64,000 nt of DNA from Lithospermum erythrorhizon. Lineage: Eukaryota; Streptophyta; Magnoliopsida; Boraginales; Boraginaceae. Both the position numbers and the translations under genes were made by a program. The notes below the pieces were generated by a model that saw only the letters and a list, made by a program, of their open reading frames with translations, was not told the DNA's origin and did no database searches. This document shows, piece by piece, positions 12,878 to 26,820 of the stretch. The first letter of the stretch is position 1; each line of letters opens with the position of its first letter. The stretch covers positions 62,001 to 126,000 of the forward strand of contig JADFUC010002059.1 in assembly GCA_019722365.1 (NCBI GenBank), given 5' to 3'.

Positions 12878-13071
12878 ATTCATGAAAGTGATTGGCGGTT
12901 CGTTTGATTTTTTGTGATCTGACAATTTTGAATATAAACGTGTTATTTGATTGGTTATAAAACTTGTCACACTAGTTCATGAAAGTTATTGGTGATGCAT
13001 TGATGTTGTTTGATCTAACCAATTTTGAATATATGAATAGTATTATTTGTTTGTGATTTATAGCTTGTCGG
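12878..13071 (+). repeat. Diverged tandem duplication, about 97 bp unit
   Basis: Two neighbouring blocks begin with TTCATGAAAG and continue through matching words (ATTGG, TTTTGAATATA, GCTTGTC or ACTTGTC) in the same order at a spacing of about 97 bases. Similarity is imperfect, so the duplication is old. No coding function is visible. Confidence 0.6.
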
Positions 13072-13399
13072 GTTTTTGAGTTCAAAGATTTAAGATTTTG
13101 TAGTAATACTGAAACGACATATTTCATGATTACGCATGCTACATAGATTCACGAAAAAATAAATGTAAGGTTGACTTACTATCATATACAACCTCTTGCT
13201 TGAAAAAAGTTTGGTTATTATTGTATGAGAAATAGTTAAATTATCTTTATGTGACCGTCTCGGTGTGCCTGAGGTTAGAGTAAATTTATCCTTTTTCAAT
13301 ATATCGAGAATAAGCATACGATGGTTGAAGAACAAAAATAACACAGTTGAAATCAATAAAACGATGGTTAAATAAAATGAAGCCGTTCGAAGAGTTCAC

Positions 13400-14915
13400 C
13401 ATGTTGCCATAAAAGTTTAACCGTCATTGGCATCACCTAATCCAAGTCAAAATGGCTGTCGTAACATCCGCAAGCCAAGATCGCATAAAACGTGCGTGAG
13501 TTCCAGCATCAAAAGTAAAATCTGAGAGTTTGAGTACACGAAATATAAATTAGTAGAAAAGATGGTATTGAGGATCCACAGCCACCGTCTAGCACCTAAG
13601 AACAAGCAACGAACACTCGCGAGACTCAGCGGCTTTTCCTTTTGCACCTCTCGATTTGGAGGTTGGAAGGGAGTAAGCTCGGCAATTTAGTGAAACATAT
13701 CGCGGGTGGTAACTTATCAGCATGAATGAAATTTTCTAACAAAATATATAAGCATCATGATGATTTATATATATACAAATGAGAACAACACGCTAATATC
13801 AACATATCATAATAATCATTGTCTGACATATATGTACACTTTAGAAATCTCAAGCTGTTGTTATTCAACATATTATTTGAGACAATATATCACATAATGG
13901 CTTAAGTATAAGATACATAAATTCTCAATACAATGATTGCCCACAATCACAAAATACCCAAACTTAAAAGCCAAATATAATAATATAATTTCTTTGACAT
14001 CACTCCCGATGTCAAACGATCAAACAACCATGCTATACTAGGTGTATAATGTGATACCCTTTTCAAAATGAAACCATGTATAACATATGCCAATGTGTAA
14101 TATAATATAATATAATATCCTTTTCGGCGAGGCTCACCGCCTGGCTCCCCGTATAATATCGTATCCTCTTCCCCGTGACTCTCGCTTGCCGACCTTGAAT
14201 GATATCATATAATATCCCCGCTGCTTGGATAGCTGCACACATGCGACTCAAGCGTAGAGCATCTTAGTATGGTGTAGTACCTACTATGAAACCGCTTGTG
14301 ATATGACAGCGTCGGCAACATGCGGCCGTGACAAAAGCATAGCCATACATTTCCAGTTATGCTCCTTGACAACTCACAACAATCTCGTATATAAAACATG
14401 CGACCATAATATCATATCTACGTTCATCGTACAACTCAACATTTTACAACTTCCTGATCCACTATCATACTCGAAACAACTTTCGCATTGCGCAAATAAT
14501 ATTATCAAGCGGTGATAAATCCCTTTGGCTTCGTCGCAGCTGGCGTAATCGATCGATCATGAGCACTTTCCGTGTTCGAGTCTAATGAAAACTTGCGAGA
14601 AATGCGATTCTTCTGAGCTTAGGTTATTAATTCTCTTTTTAAACAAATTTTTGAGTACCCGATTGACCACTTTAGGTAAAATATTACTAGTTAAGCAAGC
14701 AGGTAAACTAAGCGACAAAATTTCAGCAACATGCCAACCATTTTAAATTTTCTACAATGTAATTTCTAACACTTTAAACAATTTTAATCAACCAAATATC
14801 AACTTTCCAACCAACTAAACCCGTTTCATGACCTTTTAACCTGCAAGCCATTTCTTACTGAATCTATTAAAGCAGCTAAAATAAACGTTCAGGTATCAAT
14901 ATTATGTTAATATTT
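13400..14915 (-). repeat. Gypsy LTR relic, reverse orientation
   Basis: Read on the minus strand, this DNA follows the order of words of the LTR at 14920-16200 and of the one near 53.9-55.6 kb. Shared features include GTTGATTTTTGG-like and AAAATTTGTT segments and a run rich in ATAATAT. It also contains short GC-rich units around 14120-14200 embedded in ATAATAT repeats. I infer an LTR fragment truncated where the plus-strand LTR begins. Borders are approximate, and the short open frames inside it are not genes. Confidence 0.45.
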
Positions 14916-14919
14916 GCAG

Positions 14920-16200
14920 ATGGAGTATTTAAATTTAAGTTCGAAGTTGAGTGGTTGAAATAATACAACTTTCTCGGTCGATTAAATTGGTACATTTCGG
15001 TGGTAAGAATTTAAGATTTTGTAGTCGAATAGTAATAATATCGGTTGGGTGATCATATTATTCGAGGGTAGAAATAAAATATAATTCATGTTCGAGTTGT
15101 GTTGTTAAACCGAGAAGAGAAATAAAACCGCAAACCAAACGGGACTTAACAACATTTCATAAATATCTACTTTGACCAGAATCAGCTGATAAATAAACCT
15201 TGAAAAACAAAACCAGCAAACCCTTTCTTCCCACGTTTGGCGAACCACTACCTCCCCTTCCCTTGATTTTTTTTATATTTTCTTCGTGAAATTTTAATTG
15301 AATCTAACTCATAATCTGGTTCCAAATATTCGATTACTCAAGGTAGCATGGTTTTTTTAATCTTGAAATCTAGTTATATTGGTATAGTTATTTATTTTGA
15401 GGTTTGACTTTTAGTTGACTTTGAGGTTTGAGATTTTTAATGACACATATGTATCATCTATAAGATTAGGTGGTTAGAGTTATAGCAATCGATTTTGGGG
15501 GTTGGGGAAGTAGTATTTGATGTTGATAGTTGACTTTTGTTCACTTTTTTTGTAGAAAAAAATATAAATTTGTAAAGTATGTTGTTGGAGTTTAATATGA
15601 TTGTTTTGGAGTGTAAGTTTGACTTTTAAGTTGTTGTAAGAGATTATGTTGGATATGGATTTGGAGTAAAGTATTGTATTTGGATTACTGGACTTAAGGT
15701 TTAAAATGGGTAAATTAGTTTGAAAATTGATTTTGGGTTGATTAGAAGCTGATTAAAGTGTTAATTTTGATTGAGGTGTTGGCCGATTGGAATAGAGGAG
15801 TATCGTGGTTGAAATTTTTGTCGTTTTATTAATTAAACTTTAGCGGCGTAGTAATCTTTCCTTAAGTTAATAATTGTGGTAACTAAAATGGTTTGTTAAA
15901 TTGGATAGTTAACTAAATGGGTTATAATTGGTAAGTAGGTATGTCAGATTGTTTTGGTTGGGGCGTGGAGCATGCGGAAGGCGTTCGGATAATTAAATTT
16001 CCTATTGCGAGCCAAGGTGGTATTTATCAGCCCCAGTGTAGATTAATTTACTTTTCGTGAATAAGTTGTACTGTTGAAGTTGTGAGCATGTTATATATAT
16101 ATATATATATCTATGTGACTATTTGTGTAGTTGGATTGTATGTGTTTGTTTTATATGGGATTCATGGGTGTTTTGAGATGAGTTAGATTCGGTAGGGATG
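14920..16200 (+). repeat. Gypsy LTR relic, forward orientation
   Basis: The order of sequence words matches the reverse complement of about 54.7-55.5 kb. Shared blocks include a GTTGACTTT run, TATCATCTAT/AAG, a stretch near CAATCGATTTT, and TTGTTGGAGTTTAATATG against its diverged copy. Together these show two copies of one LTR family. It may be the 5' LTR of the plus-strand gypsy debris at 16.2-18.0 and 28.4-31.7 kb. The terminal TG...CA bases were not identified. An AT dinucleotide run lies at about 16091-16110. Confidence 0.5.
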
Positions 16201-17977
16201 AGTTGATTTCGAGAATGTTTGGAGTCATTTTGATGTTTAGGGTCTTTGTTGGTTGGATTAGCGTAAGCGTAGGTTGTTGAGGTTGTTGATATATGTGTAG
16301 GGTGTGCTAGGTGTTGTGCCTTATCTTCTACGTTATAAGTGTGCGGGTGGATATCTGCTATTTAAAATGATTTTGTTTAGTTGAAAAGCCCATAAATTTA
16401 TACATTTTGACAATAGTTCTGGAGGATTCTTATTAATGGCCTTCGTTCAGCAGCATTTTGGAAATCTTACATCTATCACCGTACAAAACTAATTATTTTA
16501 ATTACACTAATCGAGGAGTGTGAGTTAATGTAATGTCCACTCTTGAGATAAATATTCACTAGCTTGAGCTTGCCTTACGCCCGTATTATTTATGAAATTT
16601 GATTTAGCGGGTGGGATTTCGGCATTTTTGCGGTTCGTTCGTATGCTTAGTGCGCCGTGTTTAGGTGCGCGTCGGGTGGCTAAAGATGCTTATGATCTTG
16701 TTGTCTTTGCTCTGTTGGATTGGCAGTGTTATTTGTTATTTAAGTTTGGTAGATTTGTATATAATTTTTTGTACTTGATTTGTTTGTAGTATGTGGTTGT
16801 GTTGTGTAGTTAGGAAATACCACGATGGATCATTTTCTTTATCATTTGAATGTAGTTTGTTGTATTGGTTTATGACGAGGTTTTCTTTAAATTGAGCATC
16901 CGTGATTGGTAACTCTGGTGTCCGAGTTGAATGATTAACCTCGAAGCGGCGACACAGGCGGAGTCGTTATAATTCCCCAATTATCAGGCGTAGGTTTGAT
17001 TCTTTGAACGTATTGGTTTTGTACAACTAAGTTGTTTTTCTTTAGATTGTTTTGGTTGACTCTTCTCGGAAGTGCAGTGCTTTTCTTTAGATTGACCAGT
17101 TATTTGTTGAGGATGCCAGCTGGAATATTTTCGTTTAACTACGTATGGATAGGAAAAGATCGGTGGCAGTCGTTCTTATGAGCTAACGTGAAGTATGAGA
17201 TAATTAGTGAGTTAAGTTGAATGTAAGAATTGAAATCGGATATGTTGGAAATCTGTCGGAAAGAAATTTTTAGTGTTGGATTTGGAGTTGTTAAAAGGTT
17301 GATGTATTTATATTAATCTAAAATATCAGAGGTAGCTGCAGTAATGAGTGTAAGATGTTTTATCATTAGTTGAACTTGTGCACTTGAAATAATTAGTGGA
17401 TGAATGTTGGTAATAATTATGATAGATGGACCCAAGTGTTAGGATAAAATGAGAATTAATTTGGTTGACGTACAAGGATGGGTAACTTGTGAATATGAGA
17501 ATAAATCAATGAATGCTTACGTCTTCAGGCGTGGGGTATGAATATGAGGCGAAGAGAAGAGAATATGTAAATTAATGGTAATAGGTTGATATTGGAAATT
17601 CTATCTCGATGGATCTTAGGGGATTCGGGGATAAGGCGGAAATGGAATTTTTTACCGCTTGAATGTTGTCACGATTAGGCGATTGTGTAAGGTTATCCGA
17701 TCATCTACGGAAGCGTTGGAATATGTTGTACATGGGAATGATAAAGATGGGTATTGTGGAAGTACTCCATTAGTAGATATAAAATTGATTTAATGTTAAG
17801 AAATTTGGGATGAAGAATATTGATTTGATTGTGGAACATGTAGTCTAAATTTAACCCAGAAGGTTGTGAAGTGTTGTAGAATAAAGTAGAATAATGAGAA
17901 ATTTTGGGACCACAGGAGGAAGAAAAAGATGTTCAGTAATTACTCTGTATTAACTTCATTTAAAAGTTGGAAGTCGA
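16201..17977 (+). mobile_element. Degraded retroelement internal DNA, family uncertain
   Basis: No intact frame and no diagnostic polyprotein motif could be read. The base composition (AG-rich on the plus strand) resembles that of 28.4-31.4 kb, on the other side of the Athila-like element, so both may be halves of one older plus-strand gypsy copy split by that insertion. This is inference. The 65-codon frame at 16592-16789 looks like chance. Confidence 0.3.
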
Positions 17978-19032
17978 TGATAGGTGACAACGCAAATTAT
18001 GTCTTAGAGATTCGAGACAGATTAGAGTGTCGAAATAGTATAATGAATTAGTATCGTCTCCACAAATCAATATACTAAGTACTAGAGTCTTTCTTAATCC
18101 TTAATTAACTAATTAAAAAATTAAATTTAGATCCCAGACTCTTAACCAAATTGACTAAGAAATTAAATTAGCTAATACTAAATGAATGCACAAAAAGTGA
18201 ATCTTACTTAATATTCGAAGTATAGTCCGGGACACACACGATTTCATCGGATCGTCGGGTCAGGCACCTAAGTAGTTATATTAGTTCCTTAACAAAGCAT
18301 TCTTTATAGATTGATATTCACTTCTCGGTTAAGCACAGTCTCTAAAATTACTTCTATCTACTATGATGGCTTAAAATAGGAATCTTTTTTAATAACATAT
18401 GCTTATTAAAATTGCGCATATGACTGATACCTATATATCTACATGGTAATTGAAACATGTTCTCTTTGACCAAGTAGTGACAACCCTATTTCTAGCAATT
18501 AATACATATGAGCGACTTAATATTGATATCGAGAGATATTAAATACTAATTATCATGATAATCAGGTGTAAGGCTAAATTAAAATTCAGAAATAATGGCA
18601 TTCGTCCTTAATAATAAAAATATCTTGAATTAGAATTATTCGAACCCGATTAAAAGTAATCAGCACAAACTTCGCTTGTTCATATGTAATTAAGCTTTCA
18701 GATTATGCTGTAGCTCCCAATGGTGCTGACTCGACAAAGATGGCCAATTCTTCTTCTAGAAATTCAGAGATATCCACTTTTTACTCACAACTCATCTCTT
18801 TATAGGTTATTCATACTTTTGTATTAATGAAATTTAATCAGCTTGTGCTTGGTCATGTCATTAAATCTTAAGTGGAAGCTTCTTTCATATACTGAGATTA
18901 GCGATTCATGCTTTTAACCGATAATTGCCTAAACTCAATAATGAAAACAAAATTACAAAGTATAGCCAGTTGGTAAAATATATATTTATCACTTAATTGG
19001 GGCCTCAAAATACTATATAATAAACACTTGTC
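17978..19032 (-). repeat. 3' LTR of the Athila-like element
   Basis: The LTR pair shares long stretches such as GAATGCACAAAA, AAAGTGAATCTTACTTAATATT and ATTGACTAAGAAATTAAATTA in the same order. The left border is TGATAGG or TGACAAC (17978 or 17985). The right end (AAACACTTGTCG) aligns with AAACAATTATCA of the other LTR, so its terminal CA has mutated. It is about 100 bases shorter than its partner through scattered indels, pointing to an old insertion. Confidence 0.75.
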
Positions 19033-19538
19033 GCCCAGCAGCTTAGCTCTTTAGCGTCCTCGAGCAAATGACATAGAAGCGAGACAAAATTAAACATCCA
19101 GGATGCCAAGTTCTAGTATATCAGAGTGCTCGGGCAGCAAATCATCGCAGGTAATGGCTCTTTCTAGCAGCTAAGATGTGTCATCAATTATCAGGTAGAC
19201 AGTACTGAGTGATTTCTAATCCATTCGCGTATCAAAGTGGTTCTTGTTCGGCTCGATTCTACGAATGGGTACATGTTTTACACCATGGCAGTTTCTCATC
19301 AATCCATCAACAATGCATGCGGCATAATCAGAAGGTCTTTTAGGTTGCGATGATGCTTGAGTGTTAAGGGTAGGAAAAATATTTGGCTCTACGGACTTTA
19401 ATACTCGAGGGAGATGCGAGACTTCTGAACAATTATGTTGAAAGGCATGTCTAGGCAATGACCTTGACTGACATTACGTCCCGTTTAAGTACCCGTCGTT
19501 TCTTTGCCATATTACTTATTCATATATATATATATATA

Positions 19539-19574
<36 letters not shown>

Positions 19575-22190
19575 TTCTTCATATATATATATATATTTTT
19601 TTTTTTTTCATAGAAGTACACCCATAAGCATCAAAAGACAATTCGCTTGAGACCTGATTTCTTTTCGCTGAGATCATATTTCTCCTTGTGTATACACACT
19701 TTTTTTCTTTTTTCTTTTTCTTTTTTCTTCAATCTTTCGATATTTCTCCTTCCCAGCTTGATTGGTTCAAGCTCTTAAAACCTCAATTAAGCATAATGAG
19801 TTCAAAATTACACACTTAGTAAGTTGAAATGGTAAAATAAATCTTACAAACTATAAGTGGGTATAATCTAAAAGAATTAGGCCCTGAGGGGTTAACAGGG
19901 GATAATACATCGGGTTAAAGCCTTTTTAGGATGCGTGGATTATAACCTAAATGCCTTAAATCATTTTTATGCATCGTACAAAGTAACATGAGAGAGAGAT
20001 TCAAAACAAGTTAGAAGAATCTAAAACTATATGAAGTATCGCTTAGAAAAGAAACTTAAACAAATTAGGCACAAAATGCAAACGAGGTAGGGTATATTCG
20101 CTAACAAAATTTATCCGCTCAAACTTCAATCAAAACATCGCACCGATTAAGAATGTCAATTAAAACTCCGTAAATCATGCGAGAAAATCGTCATCGAATG
20201 ACGTACAATTTACTATGATCAAGGATATAATCAATTCGTCCGTTCGCTATCATATACTTAGGGCCAATCACATTCAACACACTACGCAGGCGGACATTGC
20301 CTGATATAAATATGAAATAAAAGTAGACAAGTAAAACGCTGACGAAGTGCAAGGTGGGGCGACTAAAGAGAAAGGTGATTCAGGCGTGTCTACCGTTGTC
20401 CGGCCGGGCGCAAAATGCGCGCCATGAGTCCTGCTTGAGCATCCGATCTACGATTGAAATTACGCAATCCACTTTGTCTCAATAGATGTCGCTCCTGCGA
20501 GGCTCTGTAGATGAAATGCAGTGGCCGACAAAATTTGTTAGGCAGCGAACTACGGCTGGGATCACATTCTTTAAAATGATGAGCTTTGTGAACACTGATT
20601 AGATACGTCTAGAAACACATGAGAGTCTAGGGGCACACGAGGGGTCTTTCAAAATGCTAATGTTAGCGATGGGATAAACAAATGCAGTGGCAGACAAATG
20701 CCTGACCAATATAGTGAGATAAGAATAGGGTCTGCGAGTGCGGGAGGCTGACTACAACCCCGTCGACCCATGAAAAGCATCCTATATAGAAAATAGACAT
20801 CTCTTTTCTAAACTCTGGTAGCAGACTACTAAATTACAAACAATATCACAATCTGCTTCGAGGAAGCACTAACCGGTGTTTGGATATACATTCTATTCTT
20901 GTTCGTAGGAAAAGGCCCAAATCCTTGATGGGTAGGTGCATTGTACTAGGTTGAGTAGAAAATAATCATATGCACGGAAATCAAACCCGGTATCCATGCA
21001 TCGTATGGACTTAGTGTTAAAAAGAACGCTGCAATCGAGGAAACACGTAAAATCGAGATAAGTTCTACACATTAGCTCTATAGGAACCCCACTACTTGGC
21101 GATTGTCTTAATGACTAAGGAAGTAATGTTACCACTTTACCCCATCCGTATTTGGCATAAAATTCTTTGCCCAGATTGACATAAACTAAAGTAGGATGGG
21201 CTAAAAAGTACATGACCAAAGTTCTCAAATATTACACTGCTCTAACAAGACTTTTCTCGTCTTCCCTGCACTTTTAGCTTTGCCAACATTATCACTATAG
21301 TTGCCAAAACTAAATTAGCATCATCAAGTGAGCGGAAAATGGGGAGCTTAGGTTGGCGAAACCATGGGCTTATCCTTATACCCGACGCTTTTGGCGTTTA
21401 GGTTTGAAAGCGTATTGCGCGAAATCCGACCCCCGATTCAGTGAACACGTAACAAAAGCAAATAATTGCAACTGAAGAAATAAACCGGCATGAAATGAAA
21501 TTCACTCTGCGACTATCAGTGAAAATAAATTTACTACTAATATTGCTTTAAAAAATACTTAAGAATAAATGCCCTGAGAGTCGAGATCGAGCCTAAACAC
21601 AAGAAATCGATTAAAGTAACTAAACAAAAGCGAAATAAAGTCTATAACAAATGATGGCTTGACGGAAATAAAGACATAACAAAATAAATCAACCAACTGT
21701 AGCCTAAATTAAAATAAAGTACATTTCACTGACATAAAATTGAGTGAAAATTAAAATTAAGAGAGATAAGCAGGGGCCAGCTTGAACACGAACACGATTG
21801 GTGGCAGGTGGGATCGCCCGGAGACCGAAGCGTGGCGCGGAGAGAACATGACCGGAGGCTAGGTGTGCAGGGGAATCATTAGAGAATTTCAGAGAGGTCT
21901 GGTGAGAGAGGTGAGGGGTGAGAGGCAGTGTGGAGGACGTTGGTTCTTTGATTTGTGTAATTGGCTGATGAGATTTGTGCGTAAACCAAAAATAACCCGC
22001 ATAAAGGAGCGTGAGATTTGTTCTTTCTATTTTTATTTTGTTTTTTAATTATTTTTATTATTTCTTTTGAATTAAAATGTTTGGGGTGGTCAGTAATTGT
22101 TCAGCATGTCTGTTCTCCTATTAAAAAGTCAAATGAGTTAAAATTTTATCTGTAAGTGAAGCGCTAGCAGTGGCTTTACCAAGATTTATT
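19033..22190 (-). other. 3' non-coding part of the Athila-like element
   Basis: Roughly 3.1 kb with no protein motif I can assign on either strand. It includes a long AT/T-rich microsatellite (19521-19610) and a G/C-richer patch at about 21780-22000, where the 61-codon plus frame lies. In Athila elements this position can hold an env-like gene, but no transmembrane or signal-peptide frame is visible here. Confidence 0.5.
19521..19610. repeat. AT microsatellite with poly-T run
   Basis: Three blocks of TA dinucleotides separated by short CTTCTTCA-type interruptions and ending in a run of more than ten Ts. Likely variable in length and a place where assembly length may be wrong. Confidence 0.9.
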
Positions 22191-22199
22191 GTTTTTCAG

Positions 22200-23150
22200 C
22201 AGCATGAAACTAAGAAATAAAATAACTAGCAATCAGATTAGTTTGCCTCCCGATAATATTATTCGTTTAACGTGTTTGCTTTGACGAAGGACTGCGCTCG
22301 TTGATGGTCTGTAACGTGACCACCGTGTTTACTCTTAATACCATATGTATTTCAAGTTATTTCATGAGGGAAAACTTGGGTAGTAAATGAGTCGGATCGT
22401 TAAGATTTTAACTTACACAGGGAGCAGTGAGTGAATTAACTTAACAAAACTTGTTGTCCAACCCCAAACTAGTGATTAAACCTCAAAGTCAACAGGTTGA
22501 AACAACATGGTGCATTTCACTTAAGAAACTCTAAGAGTAAACTCTGACTGGTCGAGATCCATTGATCTCTTGCTTTCGTCCTTCAGGATGAAATTTAAGT
22601 TTCTGTGATGTGCTTTTATGCTGAAACAACTGGAAGGTAGCTTACATATCAGAGCGATAGAGACATACGACAAGATTGTCTTAAATGTAGTCTATATGCC
22701 GTAAAAAGTAAATCTAACTTCTTAGACTGATCCTTACAGGATCGTGTTGTTTTCTCTAAAATGTACTTAAGTTCTCTAGTAGACAATTCGACTGTCCATT
22801 TGTTTGAGGGTGGTAAATGGAAATGCAACTTTATGGGTTACCCCGTATTGCTCTCTTGATATCTCTGAAGCCTTATTACAAAATGTTTACGCTAATCGCT
22901 GTGATAAAATAGATTCCCAGTCTAATTAACACCATTTTTTAGAAAAGGGATGAAAATGTTTGGCAGCTTTGACTGGACATACGAGGGCCATATTGGAAAG
23001 ATGATGGAAAAAGACCGTAAATCGATGCTAATGGAAACAAATTGGGAAAATATTAGTAAAGGGCATCTGTTTTTGGTTGTAGGACATATTACAATTCTCT
23101 GACAGCCTGATCATTGAACCATAAGGTACTACGATCCTTAAAACCAAGGT
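22200..23150 (-). pseudogene. Gypsy integrase core remnant (Athila-like)
   Basis: On the minus strand the segment YHPQTNGQ (22792-22815) is followed by pieces matching S/E-L-K-x-I-L-E-K-T, K-D-W-S-K-K-L-D, a T-A-Y-R segment and, further on, an S-x-x-D-L-D-Q-S-E-F piece. This is the order of the C-terminal half of plant Athila-type integrases. In the family, integrase inserts the cDNA ends into the host chromosome. The frame shifts several times between these motifs and stops occur, so the enzyme cannot be made. Confidence 0.75.
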
Positions 23151-26100
23151 AGGTAGTAAAAGAAACAGTTATACTTGCACAAATTTGTCAAGAGATTAGG
23201 ACTTGAAATATCTACCTACCGGGCATGTGATGTTCAAGGACCATAAAACCCAATTTACGTCTGGGGGATCGCCTCCTATTATTATAGCCTGAAACTTTGA
23301 AAGATATCAAAAATATTGTTGCTGAGATAAAAATTTCTTAACTTTTTGTTGGTATGCTAACTCAGAATTGTTAAAGACTAAACAACGATATAGTTAACAA
23401 AATACGCATACAGTGAGAGAACGATGCAGTGACTACAACAATTTTCAAGCGAGGAAAGGTCTCTTAATGATTGTTTCTTACAAGGTGTTGATACGATTTG
23501 AATCTGTGTTGATCGACCCTTTATTTAAGGTAATTTCTGAGTCAGGTAAAGTATCCATCTTGCTTGACCTAAGGCTTAGCATCTTTTTTGAAACAAATAT
23601 TTTAATCTGGCAATGATCGGTGTATACAACCACATGGGGATCAGATCAAATATGATCTAAAAACATCGAAAGAAAAAACAAGCCAGCATTCTCTTACCGG
23701 TAGTAGTGTAATTCACGTTGGCGTCATTGAAGGTTTTGCTCGCATAGTAAATTACGGAATACCTTCTCGTGCTTTTGTCGAATCTTTGCGCAGCCCGGCA
23801 TAATCAACTGCGTCGCACATAATTTCAAATGGGCTTGTCAATCGGGTGCAAGCGACCACGGAGGCGAAGCCGGTTTATGCTTCGTGTGCCAGTAAAAACT
23901 TGCGCACACTGCATTAGTCATATGGAAAGATGCATCCTTAACTTAGGCAAATCACGTAAGGTTTGAAAGATGGCACAGAAAAATCCTTGGTGAAAGCATG
24001 GAGTAAAAACCGAGGAAACTGCATCTTTGACACATTTTGGTGGAATAACTTTTGATTATATCACTTTTTGCTTTATCGGCCATTCCTCTGAAATTTTATG
24101 ACAAACACTTATCACTTCTTGAAGACCATAAATTGAAACTAACTTTTTCCCAGGTTCAAGACAAAAGATTAATCTCATAACTTCATATTTCAGTCCAAGA
24201 TTAATCAAACAATCATCAAGGGATCCAAAAAATAAGAAAAATCATCCACTTAAAGACCTCGTTTCTCTATCAATTTATAGGAAGAACTGTGGGACATGTT
24301 GTATTTGAAATGTGGGCTGGAGGAGGCCTTGACATAACCAACGGCGTTCGCCTAAGCGAATGTACCATAGGACAAGTAAATGTTGTTTTGCGATCCTACA
24401 GAGCAGCGTTTAGTTTGTATCGAGATATCCATCTAAAAGCAGTGAATGGATACCCGACAAATTCTCACATTCCCAGTCAATAAATGGTGAGGAAAATGAT
24501 CCTTTAGGTATTGCTGAGATGTTAATTTCTAGAGTTCTGGTGAATTCAATTCATTTTTATATCATTTTTAACTTGATAATACCCCTGCTTTTGAGTCTGA
24601 CTTGTATCTGAGATTTCGCTATTGTTATCTGAAATGGATATACACGCATCCGGAAGCTTGAGAATTTCGACTCTTACCTCTTTGAGATTAGAGTTTAGTA
24701 TACGAGGTTGGATAGTGGACTTGGCGCCATCCTCAGTAGTATTCGATGCGTACTTACGATTGAAGTGAGACCATATGCCTTTCTTGTCAACCAGCACCTT
24801 TTGCTCTCAAGTACCACGAGAAGTTTTAACCTGCTCGACAAAGAAGAAATAATAACGGGTAATTCGTTAGTGCCATGAAGAAAAGCATATTTAAGGTGCG
24901 AGGAAAAGCCTTCGAGGTAGGAGGCTTTTGATAGGCATAATCTAGTTCATATCTGCGCGGCTACGAGGGTATAACGTAGAACTGCGTCATATATGCTACC
25001 CGATGATAATAGAATTTAGGATAATAAGTTTCTCCTCTTTTGAGTATTTGTTAGACACTCGCTCAACAAATGAGGCTGCTCTTTGAAGGCATGTTGCGCT
25101 AACGGATCGACATCAGTTGAAAAACAATCATTCTAGTTATCATGGAACTTTGTGACATGCATGTCCAAAAACATCATACAGCACAGATGACTGTACCCAT
25201 GAACATAAATAGGGTTCTAGTGGTAGCTAGAAAAGATTTCTACAATAATAAAGGTTTCTCGATCTTGGACATAATTTCTTGAAATAGTGAGTAAGATAAA
25301 ACTTATCTAGCCCAACTAAAAACTGAGGACACCGTATGGAGTGCAATAGACCTATCATTTAATTGCAAAGAAATGGTTGTACTCTGACCCTCTCAAAGCC
25401 CAACCTATGGCAAAATCAATTAGCACTTTAAGTCACGTAAAAACTGCAGATTGATGCCGCTTGCCTTAGGATTGTAAAACTTCCCGGATCTTTAGCTTTT
25501 GGGGCAATTTTGTTGAATTATTGGAACACTCTTGATCATTAAGACCGTTTCATGTTCTTGAAATCGCCTTTTCTTGGATAAAACTGTCTTTTAATGGCTT
25601 ATGGTGAATGCACTTAGAATTTCTGAAAAGGAATAACAATATGCAACTTTTAAACATATAAGGAATTTATGATTGAGCATTAATTTTTCTTCTTTTGGCC
25701 TTTGAGGGTAGAGGAGCAGGGGGTGGGACATATCTTGAAATGTTATGTTATCAATGGAAACTTCTGTGAATTCGGTATTTCAGCTTTTCAAAATTGGTAG
25801 TTTGAAGCTCGACCTCGACCTCCCAAACTACCGTTCTTAAAGTGACTGCATGTGCATGTTGTTCACCGTGGAGTTCTTTTGAGGAGTTTCTTGGAGGAAC
25901 CCATTTCTAATATTCAGTATAAATTTAGCGTTGTGTTCACCACCTTACCGAGCTACGTCCCCCGTACATTCTTTTAAGCGGAGTTAACAGCATAATCTTA
26001 TCAACTTCCGGGACTGCTTGGTTTAATTTGGATTGATCTTGAAATCCACAGTGGTCTCATTACATTTTGGTTGTTACTCACGAGAGAAATTGGGTGGTTC

Positions 26101-26820
26101 TCAATTCTATTATGGTGTGGGAGATACACGCAATCTAACATCGATTGAAGTGGATGCTTATTGAACTTGCTCTGTAGAGACTCAAGAATAAGGTAAGTCA
26201 TGATTGCACACACAGTACATAGTTGATTATATTCTGCGATCACTTGCAGAGCCGTGTCAGATTCTTAGTTGCTCTAAGCGAATTGTGAGGGAGGCGACAC
26301 ATTGCTTCGAACTTTGTCTTTTATAAATCTGAATTTGACCTCTACAGTATGTCGTGAGGATGGGGCTGGTGTTGATTAAGCGGATAATTCCTCCAATAAG
26401 ATAAGCCGTGAGGGCGTCTTAACATCAAAAGCTGACTCCTCAATGAGACATGTCCCAATATAGTCTTGGTGCTTGGTGTGACCCGTTATGGAAGGTTTGC
26501 ACGAATAAAGGTCGAGAGAAAGCTATGATTGGGACACTTTTACGGAGTGAACCTTAGAGGAAACCGTTCAGTACCATAACCATCTCGTCTTCATCTTTGC
26601 TAGAAACACGCAATGTTCTGATTTGGTGGTTTGATGCGGAAAATATCGGACTCAAACTCTTGCAGCACTCCGTGGTTTTGTTGCCAGGATTTTAGGCATT
26701 CCACGCTCTTTTGCTCTCCAGATAAGAAATAACGATCGATTGGATAGAATCAGTAGGAACACCGTTACTTTTAAATTATGACTATCTCATAGAATTTACT
26801 AAATGCTCATTAAAGTGCCA
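23150..26820 (-). pseudogene. Remaining gag-pol body of the Athila-like element, unreadable
   Basis: By position this should contain the rest of gag, then protease, reverse transcriptase and RNase H on the minus strand. I could not read any catalytic motif with confidence because of dense indels. The short open frames here (for example 24546-24797 minus, 26001-26243 minus, 23413-23616 plus) show no family signature and are not called as genes. Confidence 0.45.

Noticed and set aside
21863..22048. A 61-codon Arg/Gly-rich frame in a GC-richer patch
   Set aside because: No homology recognised. It lies on the opposite strand to the Athila-like element, within its non-coding 3' part.
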